The notes beneath the pieces were generated by a model. It saw only the letters and a program-made list of their open reading frames with translations, did not search any database and was not told the DNA's origin. Below, piece after piece: positions 35,974-48,773 of a stretch of DNA of 64,000 bases (position 1 is the first letter of the stretch; each line of letters opens with the position of its first letter). This stretch comes from Spizellomyces punctatus DAOM BR117 (lineage: Eukaryota > Chytridiomycota > Chytridiomycetes > Spizellomycetales > Spizellomycetaceae): positions 124,001 through 188,000 of the forward strand of contig NW_015971540.1 of NCBI RefSeq assembly GCF_000182565.1. Reading direction: 5' to 3'. The translations under genes were made by a program, and so were the position numbers.

Positions 35974-38900
35974 TTAAGGCTGATGAGGAACATTCAATGT
36001 GCTGATGTACTTGTCGGGTACCTGCCATAAGAAAGTTCAAGGTTCGAAATATTTAAGAGTAGTATGAGTGAAGTCACCATACCATGAGAAAGTACCGTTC
36101 CATGGCTTCACGGAATCTGTTTTTATATTGCCGAGGCGACACGATGGTTGGTTCTTTGCCCCCGCCCCCCAGGAAAGCGGTTTCCTTAACCCAACTTTCC
36201 AATTTTTTGTCCCATGTGAACGTCCGGATATAATCTGGGTGAACTGATCAGCTACATGCACACCGAAGGCATAGGATGCAAGTTGACATACCAACAATGC
36301 CAACTACTAATTCGCTCCGTTCGACGTCAATTCCAACCAGCAAGGAGTAATCCATGACATTCAATTTCGAGAGGAAGAGGGTATCATTCCACACCGACGC
36401 GCGAAGTAGCTTCTTTGAGTGTTCGCGAATGAAAAGGGGTGATTCGTAGATGACTGGAAAAAGGTTAATTTATAGTATGGCCAAAAAATACACGCCAAGC
36501 ATTGTCCTTACATTCCACCAGATTCTCATCGAGAAGGACCTCATTCTGACGACCAGTTGATTGCACATGTCTGTTGCGCATCGATCCCTTCAAATCAAAT
36601 ATCTGAAGCAAGGTGTGATGAATGGAGAATCCATTGTTATGCTATCCAATCCGCACTCACCCGCGAAATGGTTCTTTCATAGAACAAGTTCTCCATAACG
36701 AAGCAGTCAAAGCGCATCGAGCGACCGGTAGTTGGATTTTTGTACGATATACGATAGAAGCCAAATATTTTGGCCAAAACCGTGGGCAACTAAAAATACC
36801 ACTGTGAGAAGAAGAGGTACCATAACAAAAGGGCTAAAAAGAACCTCACCTCATGGAAAATCGCTTGGGACATGTATTCAAAGTAGGCGGGTGCAAATTT
36901 ATACAATGCATCCATCTCAAGGCGTGAAAGTTGTTTGATGATCAAGCGGTCATCTATTCGTGATAATAGGTCACGACGATGTTGATGACCGAGATCCGCC
37001 AAAGCTGCACTAAGCTCACCTCTTGTTTTCAGGAAAGTGGAACCGGATTTACCTCCTAGAGCATCCCATCTCATACATCTAGCGAGCGACTGGACATAAT
37101 TTTCATCAATACCACAATTTTGTCGCAGTGCTTCGAATTGTTCAGCAAAGAAAATTTTGCAGTTCATGCGCGTTGGTCCATCCCAGAATTCTGTGATTTA
37201 ATATGAGCAGGTTTATAGAGAGTACCTAACATCACCTTTATCCACTCACGATATCGAATGTGGGTTCCTGTACCACGCAAAAGAGTTTCTTCCATTCCAC
37301 CCGTATCCGCGTACTGATCATCAAACTCGACAAAAACTCTGGTATGTGGGTCTTCCGACGCATTCGGTTTCTCCTGAGTATCCACGCCCTGTCGCATGCA
37401 ACGCAGCTTTTCTTTGTAGTGCTTGGAGCTGATGACGCAATTACAATTAGTGCTATAGCCAATGGATGAAAACAGGGGTTCACAGCACATACTCTAGTGT
37501 GAATGCAATGATTGAGCTTGGTTCATCCTCTCGAACTACGACATTGGAGTCTGGAAAGATATGGTCCGTGGGTGCCCTATGACCAAACTATCCTTAGCAT
37601 TGACTGGTCCCGTTGATTCTAACTACTGAGCTAATCAATCTCTAACTCACAGGGGACACTCCAAAGGTAGAAAATTGGCTGCGTTTCCGGTCCATAGGCT
37701 AGTAATTGTCTTCATGATTGAGGTTCTTTCACCAACCAGAGCTTGCAGCTCCCGTATATCACGATTCACGGCGGGTGGGGGTACCTCCCTTTCCAGCATC
37801 TCTCCAGCAACCCCGCTGATTATATTCCACTCTACTGGCATATCGTCGTCATCATCATTTATGCCCGTCCCCGTTCCGTAAGAGGAGATTGACGGCGCCT
37901 TTTTAGAGAGGGCCATTGTTTGCTCATCTCCAAGCATATCGGTAATCGGTTCGGCGCGAAGCTGGTTGACGTTCGTCAGAACGTTCTCGTCAGACGGACC
38001 TGCGTCCCGAAGTTGGCCTGGAAGAGCCAGGTCATTCCCATTGGCGGATGCCGAGCTGCAAATAGATAATCCTTCGAGACCTCCGCAAGTGTTATCAGGA
38101 AACTCTGTCATTACAGGACTGTCCAAAATGCCAGGACCGTCGTACCCCTCCTCCGAAACGAAGACTTGGGCGAGGTCCCAATCACCTTCCTCCCCCGCCG
38201 GGGCCGTTACAACCGGCGTCAGAAGCGAGACGCCCTCTGATTGGGATCTTTGTCTTGCCTTGGACTCTTTCATCAGCTTGATCGACATGCGACGATTCGT
38301 CCGTGCCTGTGACGACACCATGGGTTGTTCGTTGGCTCGCGTTGCCATCGACTTTGCGAAGATTTGAGAGGTGGCGGAGGTCGGCGATCGGCCTAACAAA
38401 GGTAGCGACGACTCAACCCCAGATGGATTCACGCCCATCTCGATTTCCAACGGAGCAGTATCCTCTGGAAGGCTCAGTCCGGGGCGGGGCGGGAGTTCCT
38501 TGTCCGCAAACATGCGCTTAAGTTGGGCTGCAGTCACTCTGCGAATCTCTTTCGTATCAGCCTGCAGAAACCGCCTTGCGAAGGCAGTGAAGTCTGCGTC
38601 CCACTGGGTGACTTTATCTTGGAGGACACGCAATACGCCGTTTAGGGCAAGTATATCGGTTGGAGAACTGCTAATAAGAGTTTGCTGAAGGAGCTGGAGC
38701 ATGTACTTTTTCTCAGACACCGCTCGTTTGCCCATTTCGCTCATCGCTTCCTTTGAAGCCTGAATCTTTCCAGGCGGAACGATATCGAATGTAAAGCTTT
38801 TTATCCGCTCCGACACGGAATCAAAGTAGCGAACTAGTTGCTGTTTGAGAGTCTCATAATCTTGCTGCATCAACTTGGAACTGATCTCGGCGATGAAACG

Positions 38901-41900
38901 AAGGTGTTTCGGCGGTACCACAACTTCCAGGAGCTCAATCATCTCGTATTCAAAGCGGACCGCCAGGTTCTTCAAGGCGAAATACCGGATGTGATCGCGG
39001 AAAATATCGTGTGGGCACATGTCAGCACGACAGCTCAGTCGAGTATGATAGTACGATAGTTCAAGGTACTTTCCAAACGAGTACTTCCACGTTTCCTCCG
39101 ACATTGGCACCACAGGAGTTACTTGGTTGCATATTTTGCAAAAGCTCCACATGAGTATCGTATCCTCCATCCCTTGCACAGGGGATGCAAATTCTTCTAT
39201 TACCACGTTGACTCGTCCTTGGCCGTGCGCATAACTGCGGAAATGCATCAACATCTTTCGATCGCACATCTTCGCCGGACATAGATAGTCTGAATTGCAG
39301 CACAGCTCCTCCAAGTACTGACCGAGCGTCATGTCCGTTCCACGGTAGTATTCTATTAAATGCTGCTCCGGAGCTTGACAGGGGATAGTGGTAGCTGCAC
39401 AAACGTTGGAGTACAGCACCATGATACTTTGATGACCAAATGGACTCAAGCTACTAGCATTCTCAAGAAGATTGTTGATGCCGGCTCTAGTCTCAATGGA
39501 CGACAGCCAGCCACTCGACTGGTCGAGAATCCCCAGAATGTACTCTCGCTCATCGACATCGATCGTTTCGCCATTGGAACCTATTTCCGATCCCTTCCCG
39601 CCATTCTGTTTGTTCTTTTCAGCGACATACTTCTTCTGGAGATGAGCTATGTGCTGCTCCTCCTCTTTTAAGCGAGTGAGCAGGTACGGTAGTGGAAACT
39701 TGACATGCGGTGAAGCGGAGAGAATGGTCTCCTCATATGGCTTGATCGCTCTGCTAAAAGGTGTGATTTCTGTAGTCTTTGAAGGGGATGGTTTGCAACC
39801 AATTGTATCTGATTCATCCGCACCCGTGGCATTCGAGGGACCCTGAAGGCTTTCAGGTTCAGCCACTGGTTCCATTGCAAACTGATCGCGAAAGAGGAAT
39901 GTCTCAAGCTTGAGGTTATACACCACGAATGCCATCAAGTCTGCGATCTGCTTGATCTTGCCTAAGGTTTCCATGTTGCCACCACGCAGCACAATTGTGC
40001 ATCCGAGCTCCTTAGGACACCCAGAAAAGTACATGTATGTCTTTCGATACCCTGGCATCTGGTCGTTCATGAAAGTTTTGGTGCTGAAGGTATCGCAGGT
40101 ACCCAATCGAGGCTCGAGCGCAAGCTTATCCATTGACGAGATAATATCGGCCTTCGTGCAACGGGCAATCGCTTCTATCACAGACGGTTTTACGTTGTAG
40201 GCGACCACCACATTAGCTTCTAATAAGAACTCCAATGCGAGTCGTGAAATAGTCTTTTCCACTAGCACAACGTCCGGTTTCAAAGCGACCACACGCGCCA
40301 CCAGATTCTTCAAGTGTTCCCGTTCCTGTGATAGGAGAGGCTCGAGAGAGAGAAATTGGTTCTCGACCCGCTGATATTCCAGAGCGAAAGTGAGCAGCAG
40401 AATCTTTGGGCGGAAGATTGTCCTCAACATCTTTTTATGTGCCACGTTCTTCGTGCAAACAACCCCGCAAACGTATTCACTGTCAGACGGGACCCCACCA
40501 GGAATCTTTTTAATCTTGACATAATGACGTATGTCAATGAAATCGCCCGCGCGAACTTCTGGTTGAATGTTGTCACACACTTTAAGCATGATCTTCATTA
40601 AGACATCTTCCCATCCGCTACTCAATGGAATCTCTGATTCCAAAAGAACTTGATCCAGGAGTTTTCGCATGTGCTGAAGAGACGCTGCGTTTAGCTCCAC
40701 ATTAGGAGGGCAAGATGCGGTGCGACGGTGCCGAGATACGCGACCATTATGTGCTGCTGCGTCCTCTAATGGCTGAATGGTCCCATCTGACGGCGTTACA
40801 AGCGTGGATTTACTGAGCTGACGACTGATTGCTCGAGCCGAAAACCTGGTGGGTCTTGGATGCCCACTAGAAATGCTTCGCCGCTTCAATTTATCTTTTG
40901 TAAACTCTATGCGCAGCTCGTCATTGCGGGATATGCGTCGCTGTGTCCTCCTCTTACGCTCTTTCACATCACCGTAATCCCATGTATCACTATCTTGGGC
41001 TGCTTGCAATGATTCTGTTCCAGTGACTCTGGTACTTGGAATGCTGATTGCCATAGCACCTGCGATGGTTGAGGGAAAATTGAGAAACGGACTGGTAGCC
41101 CAATCACCGGGGGTTCCATTTTCACTGTCCTCATCCGTCATATATGCGGCGATCTCAGGATCCAAGAAATTGTCGGCATTTGGATGCGCAACAGCATTCT
41201 TCGCTTCATCAGGAGCGCCACGAAAAGGCTCAACGGGCTTTGGCAGAGTTGGTGTTAATTCCTCAGACGTGGTAGTGCGGCGATTCTGAAATATAGATGA
41301 TCCAAGCATTTTCTTGAACCCTTCCAATGATGCATCTGGTGACGCTGAAAGAGCCCACCCTTTTGCAGGAAGATGTAAGCCAGCTAACGGAGTGGACCCG
41401 CTGCCACTTGGAGCTGGAGGTTTGTTCTCGGGTTGGGCATGCTGAGCTAACGAGCGTCTTCGTGATACGGGTAGTGGCAAATTCGCGGGAGCTGAGCTCG
41501 GGTGGTCATTCGGTGTAGTTGGATCGTCATGTCTGTAATCTTGCATGATCTTCATGCAGAAATTGCACACACGCCTTTGAACCACATTAGCCTTACTCCA
41601 TATCGGGTCGACTCACAAGCACTCTTACATTTCTCCGGGATAACCAAAGCGCTCTCCAGGAACTATCCAATGAGTCCACGGTTTGTCAGAAGGTGGAATT
41701 CGGTCGGCAAATAATAAGTAAAAAACTTACCAATCGACGATGCACATCTGTGGCAGAAAATTTGACCTGTACAAGGTGAGAGTTCGATCGCTTTATAGGT
41801 ACGTCCAGTGTAAGCAAACATACCACATATTCGGCAATGATGTTTCCGGCGGAAGGTCGTAAATGGCTGTTTACACTCGTAGCATTCCTTGACCTGATAC

Positions 41901-42494
41901 AATTGGATATTTTAATTTTAATTGGCAGCTCTACAGATGCTTAGTTTTTTCTACTACCTTATCATCTCTCATCCAATAGTCCTTGGTAATCCCGCTTGAA
42001 CCGATATTACGCATACGGCGTATAAGTTTCAGTGAGGATTTATTCTTCTCTACCTCTTCAGCATTTCCCGTGCCTCCATTTGCTGATTTATCCGCAACTT
42101 GGAACGATATCTGACTAGCAGTCTCCGAAACCTCACTATCCATAGACTCTACCGAGCCGGCAACAGAGACTTTGTCAGCATCAGCCAAGTAGCTTGAGGA
42201 GGCATGGTCGGCGCCGTGATCCCCTTTCCCTGGCACAGGAACTGCTGAGCTTGTTGCGTAGATAGATCCAGGTAGAGGTGATGTTGGACTCGGTTCATCG
42301 CTTGATCCGCCCGTCTGTGCGTTGAACGGTAGGGTACTAGCGGCCTCTGTGGCTCGACCTACCGCTCTCCACAGACCGGACAGAAAGCCCCGCTTTTGGC
42401 GTTCATTAGCTCCGGGTTCGAGGTTAAAAGACTCTAGACTAAAGTCACTTCCTGAGCGAGCGGACGACACGGATTGATTAGATCGCACACTCAT
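35974..42494 (-). CDS. FAB1: Phosphatidylinositol 3-phosphate 5-kinase FAB1/PIKfyve
   Basis: Fourteen exons: 42494-41958, 41893-41824, 41766-41731, 41662-41629, 41574-37651, 37576-37493, 37428-37250, 37190-37020, 36953-36850, 36789-36661, 36602-36512, 36453-36292, 36234-36083, 36021-35974; 1906 residues. A Ser-rich N-terminus is followed by an FYVE finger ([21 protein letters not shown]...FCHRCASS...RVCNFC, split over four exons) that binds PI3P. The CCT-chaperonin-like domain ([30 protein letters not shown]), the Cys-rich CHK region and a C-terminal PIP kinase ([50 protein letters not shown]) follow. It makes PI(3,5)P2 on vacuole and endosome membranes. No DEP domain is seen, as in other fungi. 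Confidence 0.97.
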
Positions 42495-42897
42495 CGAGGC
42501 GATGTCCAGGACACATGTTTGGGTCCGTAAAGGTAGCGCTGCGACCGACCATTGCCCATTTGCTGTGGTGCTTCGGGCTTGCTCAGTGAGTCACCCTTAA
42601 CTAAGCAGTTGGCAGCGGCACAGTCATAAGCGCAATGTAACCTTTTATGGCAAGAAATTGGGGAAACAAAAAAAACACCTCACTGGAAGGTGCGACTTTC
42701 CTTCTGGTCTGTGCGATTTACATCGTTCCTTTTTCCAAATCCCAGTAGAAAAAGGTGGGTTGAACCTCTTTTAGAACGTGGGGAATGGGCATGGGAAGAT
42801 GGGAGCGGGGAAGGAAGTACAAGTCGCTGGTTGGCGAGATCGGCTTTGTGATGCCATGATCACTGATCACTCGGTCGTGTCTGCAGAACCTTCCAAC
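42495..42897. promoter_or_regulatory. Shared divergent promoter region, 403 bp
   Basis: Between the starts of FAB1 (-) and eIF5A (+). An in-frame ATG at 42778 would add 40 residues to eIF5A if transcription starts upstream of it. No defined factor site was recognised. Confidence 0.4.
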
Positions 42898-43512
42898 ATG
42901 GCCGACGAAGAGCACCACGAAGAGTTCGAACAAGCTGGGTCTGGTGCCTCCCTCACCTACCCCATGCAGGTACGCTGATCTTGGATCCTCGCTGGACCTT
43001 TCATCAAACTGACCTTGCTCAATTTCATATTACTTGTGTATAGTGCTCTGCATTGCGCAAGAACGGCCACGTTGTGATCAAGGGTCGCCCTTGCAAAATT
43101 GTGGACATGTCTACTTCCAAGACTGGAAAGCACGGTCACGCTAAGGTCCACTTGGTGGCCATTGACGTAGGTCCCGCCGGTTTACTCCTTTTGGATGTAG
43201 CTTGTGTTGATATTCTGCATCGGATAGATCTTCACTGGCAAGAAGCTCGAAGACATCTCACCCTCTACTCACAACATGGATGTGCCTAACGTCTCTAGGA
43301 CTGAGTTTCCTCTCCTGGACATTGATGACGGTTTCCTCTCTTTGATGCACGCTGATGGAAGTACCAAGGATGACGTGAAGCTTCCTGAGGGCGAACTCGG
43401 TGAAAAGATGCAGGCCGAGTTCCAAGACGGGAAGGAGCTCATTGTTACTGTTGTCGCTGCTATGGGCGAAGAGCAAGCCTTGTCTTACAAGGAAGCGCCT
43501 AAGGGTGGGTAG
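42898..43512 (+). CDS. Translation factor eIF5A
   Basis: Exons 42898-42969, 43044-43166 and 43228-43512 give 159 residues, the normal eukaryotic length. The hypusine site lies in [12 protein letters not shown], where the modified lysine is predicted as Lys53. [20 protein letters not shown] and [15 protein letters not shown] are near-invariant eIF5A sequence, followed by the OB-fold C-domain. eIF5A binds the ribosomal E-site and relieves stalls at polyproline, and helps termination. Modification needs deoxyhypusine synthase and hydroxylase, not in this window. Confidence 0.97.
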
Positions 43513-44215
43513 TGGTGCATTCTTTGGATTGTAAATTCCCTTTGTTAATCTGCTCTCCCAGGCAACTAAATCATGTAGCGTAATCGATTACTCCGTTTCC
43601 CTGTTCCGCAAAGTGTACAGCCTGGCCCCTTGGATAGGTCCCCTTGCCTGGGTTTTTGAAAAGGCACCATTTTTTTTATAAATTTTTTCTTTCTACTGTA
43701 TTCTTGCTCTTACCTGATGCGACACTTTACATGCGAATACCAAAGCATGCTGGGAATCATTCGTATCCGTGATTTTTTGATCGAAACGGCCCTGCTCTCC
43801 ATACCATCTGTGTCCAGACAGCAGCCTGTTTATTCTGTTTAAAGAAGTTGAATGGATGATACATTTCGGTTGCACATTATCAACTTTAGTGTAGAGGTGA
43901 CAGAAACTGGCACTAGCAAGGCGCGTAACCGAGATAGCCTCCATAATCAACGACCGGACAAATCGTTTGGGCCCGCAAGAAATCTTGGCCTTTTCATTGC
44001 TATCGAGCTACCGTTTCAAGCGGTTTTCATTATTATTGTCCGCTGTGATGCATTTTGGGGGCAAGACTGAAGCGAAAGGGCTTTCCACAGACAAATGCAC
44101 GATCGGCGTGTTAACGTAATCAACCTTGCCCAATGGCACAGTCAAGTGTGAGCCAGAATACATGAACACCATTACCTCACTGTAGACTTTTCCGAAATCA
44201 GAGTGAATAGCAAAC
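43513..44215. other. Intergenic, 703 bp, with a transposon-end fragment
   Basis: Lies between eIF5A and the aminotransferase, both on plus. Contains the 32-bp transposon terminus copy at 43886-43917. No gene is seen. Confidence 0.5.
43886..43917 (+). repeat. Solo terminal repeat of the 60.8-kb transposon family
   Basis: These 32 bases are identical to 60814-60845, the left end of the transposon in this window, in the same orientation. The identity stops abruptly on the inner side (CTAGCAAGG here, CTAGCTACT there). No matching right end was found downstream, so this looks like a solo or truncated terminus. Confidence 0.75.
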
Positions 44216-46044
44216 ATGGCAGACCATCCTTTCCAAATCAAGCCCTCGATTGTGAGCATGCGCACCAGAAATCCTATAAGGGCCATTGGTGAGGCAATAT
44301 CGTGTCCCTAGTCGCATCGCCCGCTTGACGCTTTTCTAATTTTGTGATCTCAAAGTTGATAACCTCAAAGTGAAGCCCAACCCCGAAAAGGAATTCATCT
44401 CTCTTGCTTTGGGTGATCCAACGACTTTCGGAAACTTTAAGCTGCACGAATCCTGCTTGGATGCTGTAAAATCGCAATTAGAAAGTTACAAAGCGAATGG
44501 ATACCCACCATCGATAGGGTATGTATGAGCCCGTCCTTTATCGAGAGTTTGGCCAGAGGTGCATGTACATATTGACTGGATTGATCCACGACATTGTGCT
44601 ACGAAGGGATACTGGAGGGCGGTGAGCGGATGTGGCCGTCCCTGGGGGAGGTTGGGCCGCGATAGCGGGTATGATGTGGAGGTACGGTGGAGGTCGTATG
44701 GAAATGGCACGAATACAATCCTGGCCCCCCCCCCCCCCGGGGAATCGCGGAACTGAATGCAGCTCGTCTGACTTGCTGACATCTGATTTGGGTAGAACTG
44801 AACAAGCTCGTGCTGCGGTGGCTCAAGCTTATACTCACCCCCAGGCGCCTCTGACATCGGCAGATGTTATACTTGCTAGTGGGTATGTCGATCCCATACT
44901 TGCGTTTCCTTGCGATGGATTCTGCTTTCCTGACTCTTCGTAAATAGCTGCAGCGATGCCCTTAATCTGTGCATAGGCGCGTTGGCCAACGAAGGGCAGA
45001 ACATTTTGTTACCTGCTCCGGGATTTTCTTTATATGAGACACTAGCAAGCTCCAAAGGCATTGAATGTCGCTTCTACGATCTGCAAGTAGGTATAATGAT
45101 CAATTACACGTCCGAGCCGTCTGTTGACAGTTGTATTATAACATCAGCCACATCGTTCCTGGGAGATTGATCTGAATCACTTGGAGACCTTGGTTGATGA
45201 AAACACTGCTGCCATTTTGGTCAACAACCCGAGTAACCCGTGCGGTTCTGTCTACTCGAAACAACACTTGCTGGATATTCTTGCGGTTGCAGAGAAGCAT
45301 AGGCTACCTATCATTTCTGATGAAATATACGCGGACATGGCATTCACAGGACACGAATTCCTTCCCATCTCGACACTGACAACCACAGTTCCAATACTGA
45401 CTACTGGCGGTCTCGCAAAGAAGTATCTAGTGGTACGTAGTAACGGTTCTCTTAACGAACGACTTTGAGTGCATCCGCTTCAACCTTCTTTACGTCAGCC
45501 TGGCTGGCGGGTGGGCTGGGTTTTAGTTCATGACCGAAATGGAGCCCTTGAACAAATTCGAAAGGGGCTGATAAACCTCAGCCAGTTGATTCTCGGACCC
45601 AATTCACTGGTTCAGGCGGCACTACCGGATATCTTACAAGCCCCGAAATCTTTCTATGAACAAACTATGGAGCAGCTTGAAAGAAACGCCAATATCAGCG
45701 AGAAGCTTCTCACGGGCATTCCAGGACTGCGTCCAGTTTTTCCACAAGGCGCGATGTACTTAATGGTCCGTTTTGCGGGATTCTGAAGAAATCGGGTCCA
45801 ATTGATACTGACATGCTGCTTTATACAGGTTGAGATCGATACAAGCCGCTTTAAAAATATCAATGATGACTTGGATTTTGTCGAGAAGCTCGCGGAAGAG
45901 GAATCCGTCCTATGTCTTCCGGGCAAGTGTTTCCGTTGTAGAGGGAACTTCATTCGAATCGTTTTTACACCGCCAGTGGAAAAGTTAGATATCGCCTATT
46001 CGCGCATACGATCATTCTGCGAGAGGCACCTGGCTAGCTCTTGA
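44216..46044 (+). CDS. Tyrosine aminotransferase (PLP class I)
   Basis: Seven exons, 44216-44288, 44356-44518, 44796-44882, 44948-45086, 45148-45432, 45499-45765 and 45829-46044, give 409 residues. The N-terminus [20 protein letters not shown] and [11 protein letters not shown], then [34 protein letters not shown], the PLP-lysine region [18 protein letters not shown] and [16 protein letters not shown] match animal-type TAT. It converts tyrosine plus 2-oxoglutarate to 4-hydroxyphenylpyruvate, the first step of tyrosine breakdown. The start at 44216 is chosen over an in-frame ATG at 44258. The second intron (44519-44795) is unusually long at 277 nt and carries a C14 run. Confidence 0.95.
44725..44738 (+). 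repeat. Poly(C) tract, C14 followed by G4
   Basis: A run of 14 C directly followed by GGGG inside the second intron of the tyrosine aminotransferase gene. It is the longest homopolymer noticed in the window and is likely to be length-variable. Confidence 0.85.
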
Positions 46045-46359
46045 ACAACATGTATGAAGAACCCAATAAGCTAGATATTACAGATTTGAATAACTAGACC
46101 ACGATCGATGACATAATCTCATTTATCCTAATTGGGACCAAGGTCTCAGAGGTTTTCCCACGTCTCCCTCTAGCAAGTACAGTATTTACAAGCAGCATGA
46201 CAAGCAAGCACGGAAGTAGGACAGCAAAGAAACCACCACCCAAGAAGCAAAAGCTTCTTTCAGGTTGGGCAGTCTTTGCATTCGCAACGATACCATGAAC
46301 TCAAGCAAGTATTTTCAGAGCTCCTGACTGTCCCGCGGAATGCAAAGCAAAGAGCTTTG

Positions 46360-47255
46360 ATGGAAACCGCCCAGGAAGAGAGTGATTATGAAGAGGAGGA
46401 GCCTCTTCCTGGAAAGGATGACAGTCAGAGGTCGGTTGCCTGTAGTCAGCAGGTTTGTCAGATATCCTGAATTCCTTTCAAAAGCAGTCAAGGATTGTCC
46501 GACCTGCTTGGACTTTTCCAAGGTATCGTCGCCCAAAGTTCTTTCCCATTGATTTGAGCGCTGCGTGTAAGATGTATTTTTTGTGAAGCTCAATTTAAGA
46601 AAAAGAATGCTCAGCGCACCAAAAAAGCCGAATCAGAGCACGATGCAAAGTTACAAATGACAGTGGAACAGGTATGTATTGAGAGCACGAATGAGCATTT
46701 GGTCCATTGGTTGTGAATTGAACCATCCTAGATGAAGAACTATATTGCAGAACGCGAGGAAGAAAGGTATCAATGATAACTACAAGTATATGAACGGATT
46801 TCGATGCAGAATTAATGCGAGCGGTCCAGAGATGACAAGATAGAAGGGCGAAAAAGAAAGTATGAAGAAACATGGGAACACCAAGGTTGATATACCGATT
46901 GCACGATGCCATTGATTTCAGATTTACCTTCTGATTGCTCATGGGCGCAGCTACCACGATGACCGCGTTCACGACAGACTACGAAAGAGTTCTCAAGGGT
47001 TGGGCAGCCATTATAGATCTGTTGGATACGCATCACACAGGCACATTTAAAGCCCGCCAAGAATTTCATATGGACATGGACGAGCAAAGTAAGCCATTCC
47101 CTAAACAGTCGCATGCTGACCTAACTGTAAACCGTATCAACCTGACAGCGAAATCTCATGCGGTGCAAGCGGCACATCAATTCACCATTATCCAGAAACA
47201 AATTCATGCAGCCAAGAAAGAAGCGCAAGAGCTAATCAAGGTGATCAATCTATGA
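46360..47255 (+). CDS. Charged coiled-coil protein of unknown function
   Basis: Exons resolved with consistent phase are 46600-46671, 46732-46766, 46830-46885, 46978-47088 and 47149-47255, preceded by a probable exon 46360-46452 (METAQEESDYEEEE). Together they encode about 157 residues, almost all charged helix: AESEHDAKLQMTVEQMKNY, REEERDDKIEGRKRKYEE, DYERVLKGWAAIIDLL and TKSHAVQAAHQFTIIQKQI. It has a coiled-coil look, such as that of kinetochore or cytoskeletal subunits, but no family is recognised. The N-terminus is unsure: an ATG at 46197 opens a basic stretch (KKPPPKKQKLL) that cannot be joined in frame by any GT-AG intron I could find. Confidence 0.55.
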
Positions 47256-47688
47256 CCTACTAAAGATTGCAAATGGCGGCTCAGATTGGGTTACTACCAT
47301 AGGAATCATACGATACATCGCATATTAGAAAAGCGATCCAACTATTATTGAACGCGTAATGTCTTCCTATTGTGTCGTCTATTAGCGCAATTGCTGCCGG
47401 CGTATGCGGCAGCAACTTTCGCGTCTATTACGAGGGGATCCACGGATATAGGTAGCAGAGGCAACGCGGCGCGGCAGTCACTCCGGTTGCCGACTCTTCT
47501 TTCTGGCATGATCAGTGTCATAATAAAGCAAACCGCAAACTGACTGAATTCCTCACACGTTCCGTGCTGGCGGCGCGAGGCATTCATGCTTTAATAACTA
47601 GGAATCGCTACGGAATGTGATGGGCTCCAATGCAAGCTGATCTCAGAGCAATACACGGCAATCGCCAGATCTGTCCTTCAGACTAAAT
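47256..47688. other. Convergent 3' region, 433 bp
   Basis: Between the coiled-coil gene (+) and the HP1-like gene (-). An 80-codon minus ORF (47587-47345) has no supporting features. Confidence 0.4.
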
Positions 47689-48497
47689 TCATTCTGAGGG
47701 GGGATCAACATGTTCTGCAAAAAATCGTAGCGCCTTCATGCGACTGCGTTAATCCTTCGCCATATTCTTATAAGACCCGAGACCCAACACACCTGGTGGG
47801 GACACTTGGAATATATGACAGATGCGTCATGCTGGCTGCGCACCCCTTCTTTCCACTTTACCGTCACACGCATCTTCAATGCCGAAGTAGCCGGCTCGAC
47901 GGCTTCAATGCACTCTACAAGATCATCCCACAACTCGGTCTCGTCTTCGTTTACCGATGACTTTTTCTCTGTCTCAGAGCCTTCGTCCTGCGGTGTACTC
48001 TTCTATGGAAAGTGAGGCCTTCATTCAAGTTGTCACATAGGCACATGTCACGTCCACCCCTCCTTACCACGTCCGTATGGGAAAGGGTATCGTTTGGACG
48101 TGGTTGTCGGGTCTTTTGCCAAAATTGGGCAATTGTATCGCGGCACTAGCCAAAATAATGTCTTGTTGAGTAAGGACAGGATCGACTAGGTCGCCAAGTG
48201 ACTTATATTGCAGCTACATTGTCCAGGTTCTCAACGTTCTCCCAGGTATTGTCGCTGGAAGGATAATTCTTCCATTTCACATGGTATTGGTGGTTGCCCT
48301 ACAAGAGAAGGTAGTCAATTATAGATACAAGATGTTACCAACCATGCCAGATCTCTTACGTTGTGAAATCTGTACTTGACAATACGTTCCACTTCATACA
48401 AGCTCTCTTCTTCGTCACCTTCTGACCCCGCCACGGAATCCTCTTCTGCGCTCTCCTCCTCTGAATAGCTGTCTTCGGGGTCCTTCTGTTTGGACAT
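47689..48497 (-). CDS. HP1-like chromodomain and chromoshadow protein
   Basis: Exons 48497-48360, 48298-48218, 48145-48068, 48002-47793 and 47733-47689 give 183 residues. A Ser/Glu-rich N-terminus leads into a chromodomain, YEVERIVKYRFHNGNHQYHV-type followed by KWKNYPSSDNTWENVENL, holding the aromatic-cage positions. After a short hinge, a chromoshadow domain (ELWDDLVECIEAVEP, RVTVKWKEGVRSQH, VIYSKCPHQALRFFAEHV) closes the protein. This is the domain order of HP1/Swi6, which reads H3K9 methylation and dimerises through the chromoshadow. The hinge is short, giving a smaller protein than animal HP1. Confidence 0.9.
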
Positions 48498-48773
48498 GAT
48501 TGCGCGAGATTGTATGCAAGATGGAGAGGCCAGGAGCTTGCCAGAGATCTAGAGCGCAAGCCTCACCGTCACGTGTTGACGAGACCAGCGTCAGCATAGC
48601 GGAGTCTTCGTTCCCAGATGACTTACTTGATGTGATTATTTGGCGGCCCTGGTTGATGTTAGCGGTAATCCACCTTGTTTGGTTGGCCAGGCTGTGAACA
48701 TGGTAATGCAGTGTCGTTGCGGATACATATACATTAAAACTGTACACTATTATCACAAGAGAAGCTGAACACC

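Noticed and set aside
37966..41289. Several plus-strand ORFs of 60-130 codons
   Set aside because: They are antisense shadows of the 3.9-kb FAB1 exon and show no domain sequence.
46197..46300. Basic ORF starting at 46197 (KKPPPKKQKLL) as the N-terminus of the coiled-coil gene
   Set aside because: No GT-AG intron joins it in frame to the downstream exons. It stays a possibility, not an annotation.
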